From contig JAGBXG010000322.1 in assembly GCA_017629415.1 (NCBI GenBank), positions 1 to 21,238 of the forward strand: a stretch of DNA of 21,238 nucleotides. Direction: 5' to 3'. The translations under genes and the position numbers were made by a program. This document shows positions 1 to 7,708 of this stretch, piece after piece. The notes below the pieces were generated by a model, which had not been told where the DNA came from, searched no databases, and saw nothing but the letters and a program-made list of their open reading frames with translations. This stretch comes from Pseudomonadota bacterium. GTDB taxonomy: Bacteria; Myxococcota; Bradymonadia; UBA4248. The first letter of the stretch is position 1. Each line of letters begins with the position of its first letter.

Positions 1-26
1 ATTTTAATCGTGAGAGTTCGTCATTT

Positions 27-196
27 TGAGGGGGCAGCCGCCCCCTTCGGCGCTATTGGGCGCGGCGTATGACGTAAAACGGCATAGCCGCGCCCGCAAG
101 GCGTATGGGGGATGCATAGCAGCCCCCATAGCCGCGCGCCAATACGCGCCTACCCCCACAGCGGGGACACCCCGCAACGCCCCGTACCAACCTCGT
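27..196 (-). repeat. GC-rich palindromic element, copy 1
   Basis: A GC-rich block of about 170 bp that reads, on the minus strand, like the block at 14189-14376. Shared landmarks in the same order are a GGGCGTTGCGGGG start, GGGGGTAGGCGCGTATTG, two hairpins bounded by GCTATG and CATACGC (minus-strand modules at 101-132 and 65-88, 12 nt apart), then GCGCCG and a G-rich/C-rich hairpin at 29-46. The arms inside the two bounded hairpins are GGGG/CCCC and CGT/ACG. Short open frames across it have proline/arginine-rich translations and look like by-products of composition. Edges are approximate, because the left end may run out of the window. Confidence 0.75.
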
Positions 197-337
197 ATTC
201 ATGCATAGAATACATAAACTCTTTAATACCCATGCATCTTATGCTTAAAAACACAAATCAATGTGTATTTTATGCATCTCATTATGATGCGACAGTTAAG
301 CCGCATTCATAGATTTTTCCCAGTTTGTAATCCTCAT
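197..337 (+). promoter_or_regulatory. AT-rich leader upstream of the aminotransferase
   Basis: This 141-bp AT-rich gap lies between the GC-rich repeat and the aminotransferase start. The hexamer ATGCAT occurs three times within about 75 bp (near 200, 233 and 274). No convincing -35/-10 pair with 16-18 bp spacing can be picked, so the promoter of the downstream operon is only assumed to lie here. Confidence 0.3.
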
Positions 338-1552
338 ATGACCTATTCGAAAGATTTTATTACACCGTCGGCTGCGACTGAAAATATCCGTTATGCCATC
401 CGTGAAGTCACGGTTTTGGCGCGTCAGCTTGAACGTGAAGGCCGACGCGTATTGTACTTGAATATTGGCGATCCCAATGTTTATGATTTTGACCTTGTGG
501 ATGAGGCAAAAGATGCCGCGATTTGGGCACTGACGCATCAAAAAAATGGTTATGCGCCGTCTGAAGGTGTCCCCGAAGCGCTTGCCGCCATTGAAAAAGA
601 TGCGCATGAACGCCAGCATATTGGTTCGATTGTCGGCTCATTTACGGGCAATGGCGCCAGTGAATGCATCGATTTGGCCATTACAGCTTTGGCCAATCCC
701 GGCGATAATATTCTTTTGCCCACGCCGACTTATCCGCTTTATGCAACGATTTTGACGCGTCTCAATGTCGAAGCCCGTTATTATCAGCTGGATGAAAGCC
801 GTGATTGGGAACCCGATGTTGAGCACATGGCGACATTGATTGATGATCGTACACGTGCTGTTGTCATTATTAATCCGAACAATCCGACGGGTTCCGTTTA
901 TTCAGAAGAGAGTTTGCGCCGAGTGGTGGCTTTGGCCAAGGCGCACAATTTGCTCATTATGAACGATGAAATTTATGAACGTCTCGTGCTTGATGCCGAT
1001 CATCAGCATGTCAGTCTTGCATCTTTGGATGAAGAAGCTTGCGTCGTCACGTTCAATGGTCTGAGTAAATCATACATTGGCCCGGGTATCCGTATGGGCT
1101 GGGGGCTTTTGAGCGGCCCGCGAGAACGTCTTGAAGCCTATTTTGATACGATTTGCCGTATGCTTCGTGCCCGTTTATGCTCGAGTCATATTTTCCAGTG
1201 GGCTATCAAGCCCTGTCTGGAAGGCGGTCAGTCGCATTTGCCCGGTGTGCTGGCTAAACTGCGTCATCGCCGTGATTTATGTATGCAAAAGATCGCCCAA
1301 ATTCCCGGTCTGTCTTGCGATTGTCCGCGCGGTGCTTTTTATGCCTTTGTCCGCGTGGAAGGCGTGAAAGATGATGCCGTGTGGTGCCGTGAATTGCTCA
1401 AATCTAAAGGTGTTGTCGTTGTGCCCGGCTCGGGATTTGGGTATCATGATGATAATGCCGGATATTTCCGCATTGTATTTTTGCCCGAAGAAGAAGTTTT
1501 GGCCGAAGCCTTTGATAAAATCGCTGAATTTATGAGTGAGCAAACAGTTTGA
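338..1552 (+). CDS. PLP-dependent aminotransferase, class I/II (AlaA/AlaT-like)
   Basis: Cytoplasmic fold-type I aminotransferase of 404 aa, probably forming alanine or a related amino acid from a 2-oxo acid and glutamate. Visible family motifs are GDP near residue 44, the TPTYPLY segment at 129-135, NPNNPTG at 179-185, the NDEIYE stretch with Asp210 and Tyr213, and the PLP lysine in GLSKSY (Lys244) followed by the RMGW phosphate-binding arginine. Length matches E. coli AlaA (about 405 aa). The frame is open upstream to 263, but residues before MTYSKDF look unrelated, so the ATG at 338 is chosen. No strong Shine-Dalgarno precedes it. Its stop overlaps the next gene's TTG start by 3 bases, so the two are an operon. 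The family is secure; substrate is inferred from general resemblance only. Confidence 0.88.
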   Translation: MTYSKDFITPSAATENIRYAIREVTVLARQLEREGRRVLYLNIGDPNVYDFDLVDEAKDAAIWALTHQKNGYAPSEGVPEALAAIEKDAHERQHIGSIVGSFTGNGASECIDLAITALANPGDNILLPTPTYPLYATILTRLNVEARYYQLDESRDWEPDVEHMATLIDDRTRAVVIINPNNPTGSVYSEESLRRVVALAKAHNLLIMNDEIYERLVLDADHQHVSLASLDEEACVVTFNGLSKSYIGPGIRMGWGLLSGPRERLEAYFDTICRMLRARLCSSHIFQWAIKPCLEGGQSHLPGVLAKLRHRRDLCMQKIAQIPGLSCDCPRGAFYAFVRVEGVKDDAVWCRELLKSKGVVVVPGSGFGYHDDNAGYFRIVFLPEEEVLAEAFDKIAEFMSEQTV

Positions 1553-2949
1553 GAGGCGGTGATTTACAGAAAGCATTTGCGCGATTGACAGCCATTGCCG
1601 GCCCCAAAGGCGGGGTCGGACGTTCGACGTGTGCGGTTGCTTTGGCTCGTGCCTTGGTCATTCGCGAACGCCGTGTGCTTTTGGTTGAATTTTGTTCGTT
1701 TGGCAGTGAATTGGGCCCTCTGCTCGATATGCCCGAGCTTACAACTCAATCTGCCGAAAATTTTGCACCTGTACCCTCCCCGTTAAACGGTCTGGATATA
1801 CTCTGTTTGTCTGCAAAATCGTTCGAATGTGACGCATCGACAAACCTTTGTGAAACTCTACGTCAGCTGAAATATGACGATGTTGTTTTAGATTTGCGAG
1901 CAGGTCTTGATGCCGTATCTATCAAGGTATTTTTGTGCGCAGATTTGCCCATTCTCATGTCAGATCCTGAACCTGGATGCTTACAACTGACGATGAAATG
2001 GCTTGAACAAGCGATTTGTACGCATGTCCGATCTTTATCGCCTGCTCTTTTGGGCGATATCAGTTCTTGGCCTTTTATTCAAACATACGCCCAGCTGTCT
2101 GCTGCTCAGCAAAGTGAATTGCTCAAAATTTTGGGGCGGTTCCGTTGTGCGTTTTTACTCAATCGCCGCCGCGAACAAAGTGAAGCCTTGCAATGTCATG
2201 CATTATGCCATGCTTTGGGCATGATGTTAGGCATTCATGTCACACCATTGGGCACACTTTCAGCGGATGATCGACGCTGGTTTTATGCGCGCCGAATGGC
2301 CGATGTGTCATTATTTGTACGCGAAGATCCGCTTGTCCGCGAGTTGGAAGCCATCTTGCGCGAAAACATGCCGTCATTTGAGCATAGCGTTTGTCTGCCC
2401 ATTTTGGATGCCAAACTACATCCCCTCGAACTTTTGCGCGTCAAAACACCTGGCATGGCCCGAGCCGCTTACCGCCAACTTTGGGAAGGCTATAAACGCG
2501 AAAATGGGCTTGTTTCTGCTGTCATGCCGCGCCAAATTGTCATGCATACCATTCAGCTTCTGGAAATCGCACACCGCAATGCAGAAACTGGAAACACGAT
2601 TGACAGTTCCGCAGGTCTCAGTCAGCCCAACGCACATTCCGGCGGATTGCACACCAGCAATGAACCTCCACGACATCACTCCGGCAGTATCGTGCGAACC
2701 GGAGGTAAAATTTCACCCCAAGACTGTTCCCGTGATGCCGGTCTTTGGCTCCAAAATCAACGCAAAGCCCAAAATCTCACGCTGTCACAGCTGGCCATGA
2801 AAACACGTATCCCCCAGCGCGTACTGGAGCATATCGAAGCCCTGACATTTGAGCCCATGGCTGCGACACGGTTTACCGCGTATTTATTTGAGATTGCGCG
2901 TGGTTTGAACATCCCTGCCGATGATGTCAAACAAAAATTCGGCGTATAA
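1549..2949 (+). CDS. ParA/MinD/FlhG-like ATPase fused to a C-terminal RodZ-type HTH
   Basis: A 466-aa protein with a P-loop ATPase of the MinD/ParA/FlhG group at about 12-280. The deviant Walker A motif is GPKGGVGRST at 18-27; the signature Lys20 is kept, but the second P-loop lysine is Arg25. Other family marks are the hydrophobic VVLDLRAG strand (about 111-118) and ADLPILMSDPEP, as in FlhG-type proteins. Residues about 305-345 (LHPLELLRV...ARAAYRQLWEGYKREN) faintly resemble a degenerate J-like helical hairpin. A low-complexity linker leads to a C-terminal HTH of the RodZ/Cro type (about 395-466). The start is TTG, overlapping the upstream stop as TTGA, which implies translational coupling. 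A role in positioning or gene control is inferred from the architecture; no partner is visible nearby. Confidence 0.78.
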   Translation: MRGGDLQKAFARLTAIAGPKGGVGRSTCAVALARALVIRERRVLLVEFCSFGSELGPLLDMPELTTQSAENFAPVPSPLNGLDILCLSAKSFECDASTNLCETLRQLKYDDVVLDLRAGLDAVSIKVFLCADLPILMSDPEPGCLQLTMKWLEQAICTHVRSLSPALLGDISSWPFIQTYAQLSAAQQSELLKILGRFRCAFLLNRRREQSEALQCHALCHALGMMLGIHVTPLGTLSADDRRWFYARRMADVSLFVREDPLVRELEAILRENMPSFEHSVCLPILDAKLHPLELLRVKTPGMARAAYRQLWEGYKRENGLVSAVMPRQIVMHTIQLLEIAHRNAETGNTIDSSAGLSQPNAHSGGLHTSNEPPRHHSGSIVRTGGKISPQDCSRDAGLWLQNQRKAQNLTLSQLAMKTRIPQRVLEHIEALTFEPMAATRFTAYLFEIARGLNIPADDVKQKFGV

Positions 2950-2970
2950 CGTAAGTCACCATGGTGGGTT

Positions 2971-3012
2971 CCAAGGGGCTCAGCCCCTTGGCAGAGTTTG
3001 GAGCAAAGCTCC
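2971..3012. repeat. Twin perfect hairpins between convergent operons
   Basis: A perfect 10+1+10 palindrome (CCAAGGGGCT at 2971-2980, C, AGCCCCTTGG at 2982-2991) is followed at 3000-3012 by GGAGC-AAA-GCTCC. It lies just after the ATPase stop (2949) and 30 bases beyond the 3' end of the convergent nuclease gene. There is no T-tract, so it is either a non-canonical bidirectional terminator or a dispersed repeat. The 17-base string GTTTGGAGCAAAGCTCC (2996-3012) recurs exactly at 9708-9724, which supports the repeat reading. Confidence 0.7.
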
Positions 3013-3041
3013 TAAAGAACTTGGCATACGCGCACTTGGAA

Positions 3042-3980
3042 TTATTCATCGAAACGGTAAACGGCTTTCAGCGCACAATGATCACTGTCGCTGTAACCGC
3101 TGTATGCACTTGTACCGCAAACGCGCTCAGATTTTTCCAGATGCTGACGGAATGCTGCATTGTAATAGAGGTGGTCAAAAGCAGCCGAGTTTTGCCAGGT
3201 ATAATAATCGGCAGGATCCATTCCTTCTGTGCTTCGTACAAGAAGACCATCTTTTTCGATGGCCTGCATCGGTGCTGAGTCGGGATAATCGTTCAAGTCT
3301 CCGCCCAAAATGACAAGTCTTCCCGGATTTGCAGCGATGTAATCAGCAACAATCTGCTGACACAATTTTGCTTCTTCCAGTCGCCTGTCTCCAACAGGAT
3401 CTGTTGCCTTTGACACGAGATGCGTGACAAACACAGTCAGTTCCAGGCCATTGTTCAACGTGATTTCAGCTTGCAGCAGTTCTCGGGCAATCAGTTTGGT
3501 CGAACCATCAGGCAAAGTTATCGAATGTTTATCTCGATGTTTTTCTAAAGCCGTAATTTTACCGCGCGTCAGGATACCGACATCCACCGTAGCCGGCATG
3601 CCAATTTCACCAAAGGCATAATCGGTATAAATGCCGGGCACAAAACTGTTGTAAACATCGGTCAAACAGCTTTCTTTCTCAATCTCTTGCAACAGAATGA
3701 TATCCGCATCAATTCCGCCAATACCGTTTGCGACGAGAGAAGTTTTCCCCTCATATTCAGCCTGGGAAAACTGCTTTTCAAAATCACCATATTGGCAGGC
3801 CCCCGAATCGCAGACTGTATCAAAGAAATGATGAACATTCCATGTTGCCACCGTTACGCGTTTTACGGTTTCAACAGGCGGTGTCTGTACAGGAGGATTG
3901 GACGATTCTGTATTCTCAGTACAACATACACAGCCTGCCAAAATACATGTCAAAAGCAAAACGGTATTTACGATTCGCAT
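3042..3980 (-). CDS. Endonuclease/exonuclease/phosphatase-family lipoprotein
   Basis: A 312-aa exported member of the DNase I-like EEP superfamily, which cleaves phosphodiester or phosphoester bonds with a divalent metal. MRIVNTVLLLTCILAGC is a lipoprotein signal with lipobox LAGC (Cys17), followed by a short Pro/Thr linker. Family motifs are TWNVHHF (Asn48), LLQEIE (metal-binding Glu99), GGDLND, and SDHCAL near the C-terminus carrying the catalytic His. The ATG at 3980 lies 13 bases inside the end of tsaC, suggesting coupled translation. The longer open frame up to 4097 only runs through tsaC and would place the signal peptide internally, so it is rejected. Substrate (extracellular DNA, a lipid headgroup or other) cannot be read from the sequence. 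Confidence 0.85.
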   Translation of the reverse strand: MRIVNTVLLLTCILAGCVCCTENTESSNPPVQTPPVETVKRVTVATWNVHHFFDTVCDSGACQYGDFEKQFSQAEYEGKTSLVANGIGGIDADIILLQEIEKESCLTDVYNSFVPGIYTDYAFGEIGMPATVDVGILTRGKITALEKHRDKHSITLPDGSTKLIARELLQAEITLNNGLELTVFVTHLVSKATDPVGDRRLEEAKLCQQIVADYIAANPGRLVILGGDLNDYPDSAPMQAIEKDGLLVRSTEGMDPADYYTWQNSAAFDHLYYNAAFRQHLEKSERVCGTSAYSGYSDSDHCALKAVYRFDE

Positions 3981-4621
3981 AACTCGACACCGGCAGGCAA
4001 ATATCCCTTGATCGTTTCTGCCGAAACCGGCCCTTTTCGAAGTATGGTCCATTTTTTCTCCTCTATCTTTAACACGGTTGTCGGCGTACCTTGACAAGCA
4101 TCCACCTGATAAATTCTGAATGCAATATCCTGTCCCATAAATACACGTCGAGCTTCGTTTGTATTCGTCGCAGGCGGTTCGGCATTGGTATTTGCGCTGG
4201 GCACGGCCAAAGGCACATTCGCAATGCGCAAAATGGCCTGAGCAGCGGCATTATGCGGACACCGAATACCGACAAAATGGTCATCGGACACGCAGGCATC
4301 ACTCAAACAAGAGCGCGCCGGCAGCACCAATGTCAGCGGCCCAGGCCAATAATCTTTGGCCAATTCTCGCGAGGCCCCCAAATCGGCATAAGCTTCTGCC
4401 ATAGCCAAATCAAGCACCATCACCGGAAAAGGCTTGCCTCCCGGCCGCTGCTTGACCGAAATCAAATGTTCAATGGCATCATCATTAATGGCATCTGCAG
4501 CAATACCGTACACCGTTTCAGTCGGAAAAATCACGAGTTCCCCATTCAAAAGTGCCTGCGCAGCCAAAAATACCTGAGGCTCCATCGGTAAATCGCGCGT
4601 TACCGTAATTTCTACTGACAT
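3968..4621 (-). CDS. tsaC: L-threonylcarbamoyladenylate synthase (TsaC/YrdC/Sua5 family)
   Basis: A cytoplasmic enzyme of 217 aa that makes threonylcarbamoyl-AMP from threonine, bicarbonate and ATP, the first step to t6A37 in ANN-decoding tRNAs. Family motifs are FPTETVYGIAADA, the KQRPGGKPFPVMV nucleotide-binding stretch, WPGPLTLVL, GIRCPHN and PSANTNAEPPAT. There is no C-terminal Sua5 domain, so this is the short TsaC form. The ATG at 4621 is chosen because AAGGAG lies 6 nt upstream; a TTG at 4639 would sit inside queG. The queG stop (TAA at 4625-4623) is one base from this ATG, and the nuclease gene begins inside this gene's end, so the three genes form one tight unit. Confidence 0.93.
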   Translation of the reverse strand: MSVEITVTRDLPMEPQVFLAAQALLNGELVIFPTETVYGIAADAINDDAIEHLISVKQRPGGKPFPVMVLDLAMAEAYADLGASRELAKDYWPGPLTLVLPARSCLSDACVSDDHFVGIRCPHNAAAQAILRIANVPLAVPSANTNAEPPATNTNEARRVFMGQDIAFRIYQVDACQGTPTTVLKIEEKKWTILRKGPVSAETIKGYLPAGVELCES

Positions 4622-4622
4622 C

Positions 4623-5846
4623 TTATTCTCCTTTTTCAAACCGTTTCAGCGCACGTTCGGCCGCCGATCTGACCCACTCACAGGCATGCGACCGACAAAC
4701 TTCCAACAATTGCTTTTCATAATGCCAAAATCCCAAATTTCCAATCACAAGACACAGATTTCTTTGCACCATGTAAGGATGCGCTCCCCCCATGGCCGAA
4801 TCCGCAAGCCTGCGACGTAACTGTCCGGCACTCATCTCGAGCATTTCCGACCACTTGAGCCCATAAATGACCGGCTCACAGCTTTCTGGATTTGTATTAT
4901 ATACATTATCACAGCGACTGTTTGCATTATATTCACAATCCACACTGCACTCAGAATTTTTTATCATCTCATCATGCGTAGACAGATTTTTATTTGGGGC
5001 ATGCGCTATGCGGCTATCGCCGTCATACGCGCCTGCAGCGTCGCTATGGCGCGGTTGCGCCATACGCGCCGCAACTTTTTGTTGCCCTCCCCTGGCACGT
5101 GGACAAGCTATCTGGCATCTGTCACATCCCCACAGACATGCGCCCATGGCCTGCGCAAATGCCTCGGGCATTTCGCCGCGATGTTGCGTCGTCCAATAAG
5201 CCAAACAACGATGGAAATCATATCCGTCTTCAGTCAAAGCCCCTGTTGGACAGGCAGCTGCACACAATCTCTGCCCTGATGCACAGCACCCACATGCCCC
5301 AGGCATCACCCCATTTGACACCTCCGTTGCGGATGGTTTATCCGATAAACGAACAATTTCTGATTCATAAGCCATCAAATCGACATCGACTAAAATTTCA
5401 CCTAATACCACATAAGACCCAAGTTCAGGATGAATCACCATTCGGTTGTGCCCTATCTTTCCTAAACCAGCTCGCACGGCCAGCTCACGTTCCAAGATCG
5501 GCGCAGAATCCACACAAATACGATAGTTTTGCACCCCATAATGCTGACAAAGCTTTTCTGCGAATGGTGTCAAGCGTTCCCGAACAATGGCATGATAGTC
5601 TCCAAAAGCACAAAAACGCGCCAAATAGGGTCTTAATACTTCTGGTAATTCAGGCATTCGCAAAGCGCAGCACACCACACATTTTGTCCCCGGCATCAAT
5701 GCATCAAATCCACATCGACAAGCCGCATTTTTGACCAAATAAGCCAAATTTTCAGGCACTCCATGAGACACAATGGCCATATATTGATCATACGTCAACA
5801 AGCTTGTTGCTGACACTATGCCAATTGCATCTATCTGACATGTCAT
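4623..5846 (-). CDS. queG: Epoxyqueuosine reductase QueG, with an internal insertion
   Basis: A cobalamin- and 4Fe-4S-dependent enzyme for the last step of queuosine synthesis in tRNA. Visible are VDSAPILERELAVRAGLGKIGHN with the catalytic-type Asp, the second cluster motif CLWGCDRCQIACP, and a C-terminal HEAT-like helical tail (YMVQRNLCLVIGNLGFW...). The first cluster reads CGCCASGQRLCAAACP: the last two cysteines have normal spacing, but the gap before them is 6 residues rather than the usual 2. At 407 aa it is longer than typical QueG (about 350-380). The extra sequence lies between the second Fe-S motif and the HEAT tail (about residues 254-330) and contains repeat copy 3 in frame. The ATG at 5846 has AAGGAG 7 nt upstream. 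The TetR gene ends 54 bp upstream on the same strand. Confidence 0.9.
   Translation of the reverse strand: MTCQIDAIGIVSATSLLTYDQYMAIVSHGVPENLAYLVKNAACRCGFDALMPGTKCVVCCALRMPELPEVLRPYLARFCAFGDYHAIVRERLTPFAEKLCQHYGVQNYRICVDSAPILERELAVRAGLGKIGHNRMVIHPELGSYVVLGEILVDVDLMAYESEIVRLSDKPSATEVSNGVMPGACGCCASGQRLCAAACPTGALTEDGYDFHRCLAYWTTQHRGEMPEAFAQAMGACLWGCDRCQIACPRARGGQQKVAARMAQPRHSDAAGAYDGDSRIAHAPNKNLSTHDEMIKNSECSVDCEYNANSRCDNVYNTNPESCEPVIYGLKWSEMLEMSAGQLRRRLADSAMGGAHPYMVQRNLCLVIGNLGFWHYEKQLLEVCRSHACEWVRSAAERALKRFEKGE
4997..5086 (+). repeat. GC-rich palindromic element, copy 3 (inside queG)
   Basis: Two hairpins bounded by GCTATG and CATACGC lie at 5005-5030 and 5043-5067, separated by 12 nt. They are followed by GCGCCG (5066-5071) and a third hairpin, GCAAC-TTTTT-GTTGC (5071-5085). 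Interior arms are CGGC/GCCG and GCGC/GCGC. The same two-hairpin unit plus GCGCCG plus third hairpin appears in copies 1 and 2, but the left GGCGCGTATTG part is missing here. From 5005 to 5067 is 63 bp, exactly 21 codons, and the queG frame reads through it as RMAQPRHSDAAGAYDGDSRIA. This matches the part of QueG that family members lack. Confidence 0.7.
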
Positions 5847-5900
5847 TCGATGACTCCTTTTACTCGAAAATCCACAGTCCCTTAAATCCAAAAATAAAAT

Positions 5901-6452
5901 TTAAACAACAGCAAAAAAATATTCTGTAATAACCTCCGGGGATTCTTTCATTTTGTGCGAAATCCACCATCTCAACGTCGTCATAAACGTCGATGCAATG
6001 TGATTTTTCCAAAAAGATTGGGGAAGGTTTTGATATTTGGGAGATTCAAACAAAGCGTAATTTCTTTCAACAAGTATCTCCAAATGAGTTCGAAAATGAT
6101 TCAGAAATAATTCATGATTTGGAGAAGATATGAGCGTTAAAATATGATTATCGTTTTTTTTGAAATGTTGAAAAAGATGCAAAAAAGTCGATTGAGAGCC
6201 AGCACATTCAAAAATATGTCTGTGTTCGTGATTTTCATCGTTTTCGACATCCAAAATATGACAAAATAATTCTTGGCATATTTCTCTGAGCAGAAAATCT
6301 TTGGTTTCAAAATGGGCATAAAAAGTGGCTCTGCCGATGTCTGCTTTTTCTATGATTTCACCCACTGTGATTTGATGATAATCTTTTTGAGACAACAGTT
6401 CCGTAAATGCTTGAAATATGGCTTCCCGAGTTTTGCGCTGGCGTCTGTCCAT
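5901..6452 (-). CDS. TetR/AcrR-family transcriptional regulator
   Basis: A 183-aa one-component repressor type. The N-terminal HTH is clear (EAIFQAFTELLSQKDYHQITVGEIIEKADIGRATFYAHFETKDFLL), followed by an all-helical ligand domain ending RWWISHKMKESPEVITEYFFAVV. The ATG at 6452 (MDRRQRKTREAIF) is chosen because TetR proteins begin just before the HTH. A GTG at 6467 or TTG at 6485 would add 5 or 11 residues, and the ribosome site is weak in all cases. It is divergent from the CDF exporter, with a 19-bp palindrome between them, so the exporter is the likely target. Base composition is clearly AT-richer than queG next door, hinting at transfer. A diverged copy of its 3' part lies at 9833-9947. 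Confidence 0.87.
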   Translation of the reverse strand: MDRRQRKTREAIFQAFTELLSQKDYHQITVGEIIEKADIGRATFYAHFETKDFLLREICQELFCHILDVENDENHEHRHIFECAGSQSTFLHLFQHFKKNDNHILTLISSPNHELFLNHFRTHLEILVERNYALFESPKYQNLPQSFWKNHIASTFMTTLRWWISHKMKESPEVITEYFFAVV

Positions 6453-6621
6453 GTCTTCACCATACACATCATGAAATATGTTCAATAATGAACGGTTAAA
6501 GAAAGATATCTATCGAGATACGTTCGTTTTTATCCATACCATTTTAAAAAATTGTTCCGTAACAAACAAATGCTCAAACCTGCATGTTGAAAGTTCTGCA
6601 CCATCTGATACGAATGAGCCA

Positions 6622-6640
6622 ACCGAACACACTGTTCGGT
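6622..6640. promoter_or_regulatory. Palindromic operator between the TetR and CDF genes
   Basis: ACCGAACA-CAC-TGTTCGGT is a perfect 8+3+8 inverted repeat, the size expected for a TetR dimer site. It sits 49 bp before the exporter start, just upstream of a -10-like TATCAT (6654-6659), so binding would cover the -35 region of that promoter. Binding by the adjacent TetR protein is inferred from position. The remaining gap (6453-6689) is AT-rich and shows no gene. Confidence 0.7.
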
Positions 6641-6689
6641 ATTAAACCTCCTGTATCATAACATCATTAAAAGTCAATGTGGGGATACG

Positions 6690-7574
6690 ATGAAAACGGA
6701 ACGGAATATTCTGATTGCTTTTATTTTAAATCTCTTATTTTCTATTTTTGAGTTTATTGGCGGCATGTGGACCGGCAGTGTCGCCATTATTTCCGATGCT
6801 GTTCATGATTTTGGGGATGCCACCACTATCGGAATATCTTATTTTTTAGAGAAAAAGAGCAAAACTCAAGCCGATGAAAAATATACTTACGGTTATGCAC
6901 GATATTCTATTTTAGGCGGTCTCATCACAACAGTTATTCTGATGGTCGGCTCTGTATGGATGATATATCACGCCCTTGAAAGACTGATGTCCCCCACCGA
7001 AATTCATTATCAGGGCATGATAGGATTGGCGGTTATCGGTTTATGTGTCAATCTTTGTGCTGCATTTTTGACTCGTCATGGAGAATCATTGAATCAAAAA
7101 GCCGTCAATTTGCACATGCTTGAGGATGTCCTGGGATGGATAGTGGTATTGATGGGTGCCATTGTGATGCATTTTACAGATTTTGTATGGATAGATCCCG
7201 TCATGTCTGTGGGAATATCCATTTTTATTCTGGTTCATGCCATTAAAAATCTGACAAAAATCATGGCTGTTTTTCTAGAAAAAGCTCCGCATCACATTGA
7301 AGTGGACAAACTCAAAGAAAGTATTGAACAGATCAATGGCATACAGGAAGTTCATGATTTCCATATTTGGACTTTAGATGGAGAACATCACCTTGCAACG
7401 ATGCACATTGTGACCGACAATGCATCTGCAAAACTGAAATCTGTCATTCGTGAAACCTTGCTTGTCCATCACATTGGGCACGTCACGATTGAATTTGAAA
7501 AAAGCTCGGAACATTGTCATCAAAAACATTGTCATTTAGAGATTCCGACGTTCCACGGTCATTGTCATGTGTAA
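6690..7574 (+). CDS. Cation diffusion facilitator, zinc-type exporter (CzcD/ZitB-like)
   Basis: A 294-aa inner-membrane metal/proton antiporter with about six membrane segments in the first 210 residues. HxxxD motifs are present both in TM2 (His39/Asp43 in SDAVHDFGD) and TM5 (His142/Asp146 in LHMLEDV). In this family, HD in both helices goes with zinc-type transporters rather than Mn or Fe types. The cytoplasmic C-terminal domain contains VHDFHIWTLDGEHHLATMHI, and the extreme C-terminus is His/Cys-rich (HCHQKHCHLE...HGHCHV), a probable metal-binding tail. GGGGAT precedes the ATG. Its expression is probably controlled by the divergent TetR gene through the palindrome upstream. A substrate other than zinc (Co, Cd) cannot be excluded. 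Confidence 0.9.
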   Translation: MKTERNILIAFILNLLFSIFEFIGGMWTGSVAIISDAVHDFGDATTIGISYFLEKKSKTQADEKYTYGYARYSILGGLITTVILMVGSVWMIYHALERLMSPTEIHYQGMIGLAVIGLCVNLCAAFLTRHGESLNQKAVNLHMLEDVLGWIVVLMGAIVMHFTDFVWIDPVMSVGISIFILVHAIKNLTKIMAVFLEKAPHHIEVDKLKESIEQINGIQEVHDFHIWTLDGEHHLATMHIVTDNASAKLKSVIRETLLVHHIGHVTIEFEKSSEHCHQKHCHLEIPTFHGHCHV

Positions 7575-7708
7575 ATAAATTTTAATGAATTTGTTGTGTG
7601 AGGTTTTATATTACAATACAATAGTTTAAATATTGGTTCACAGCCCTGGCTTTATAGAGCGAGGCTGATTCTGTACTCTTACTTTTGTCATTTAGAGGGA
7701 ACGAAACG

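Noticed and set aside
26..312. Small plus-strand frames in the GC-rich repeat and leader
   Set aside because: Low-complexity Pro/Arg-rich translations, no ribosome site, and not shared as a protein with repeat copy 2.
4867..5734. Long plus-strand frames opposite queG
   Set aside because: No family features; queG on the minus strand has a good ribosome site and conserved motifs over the same stretch.
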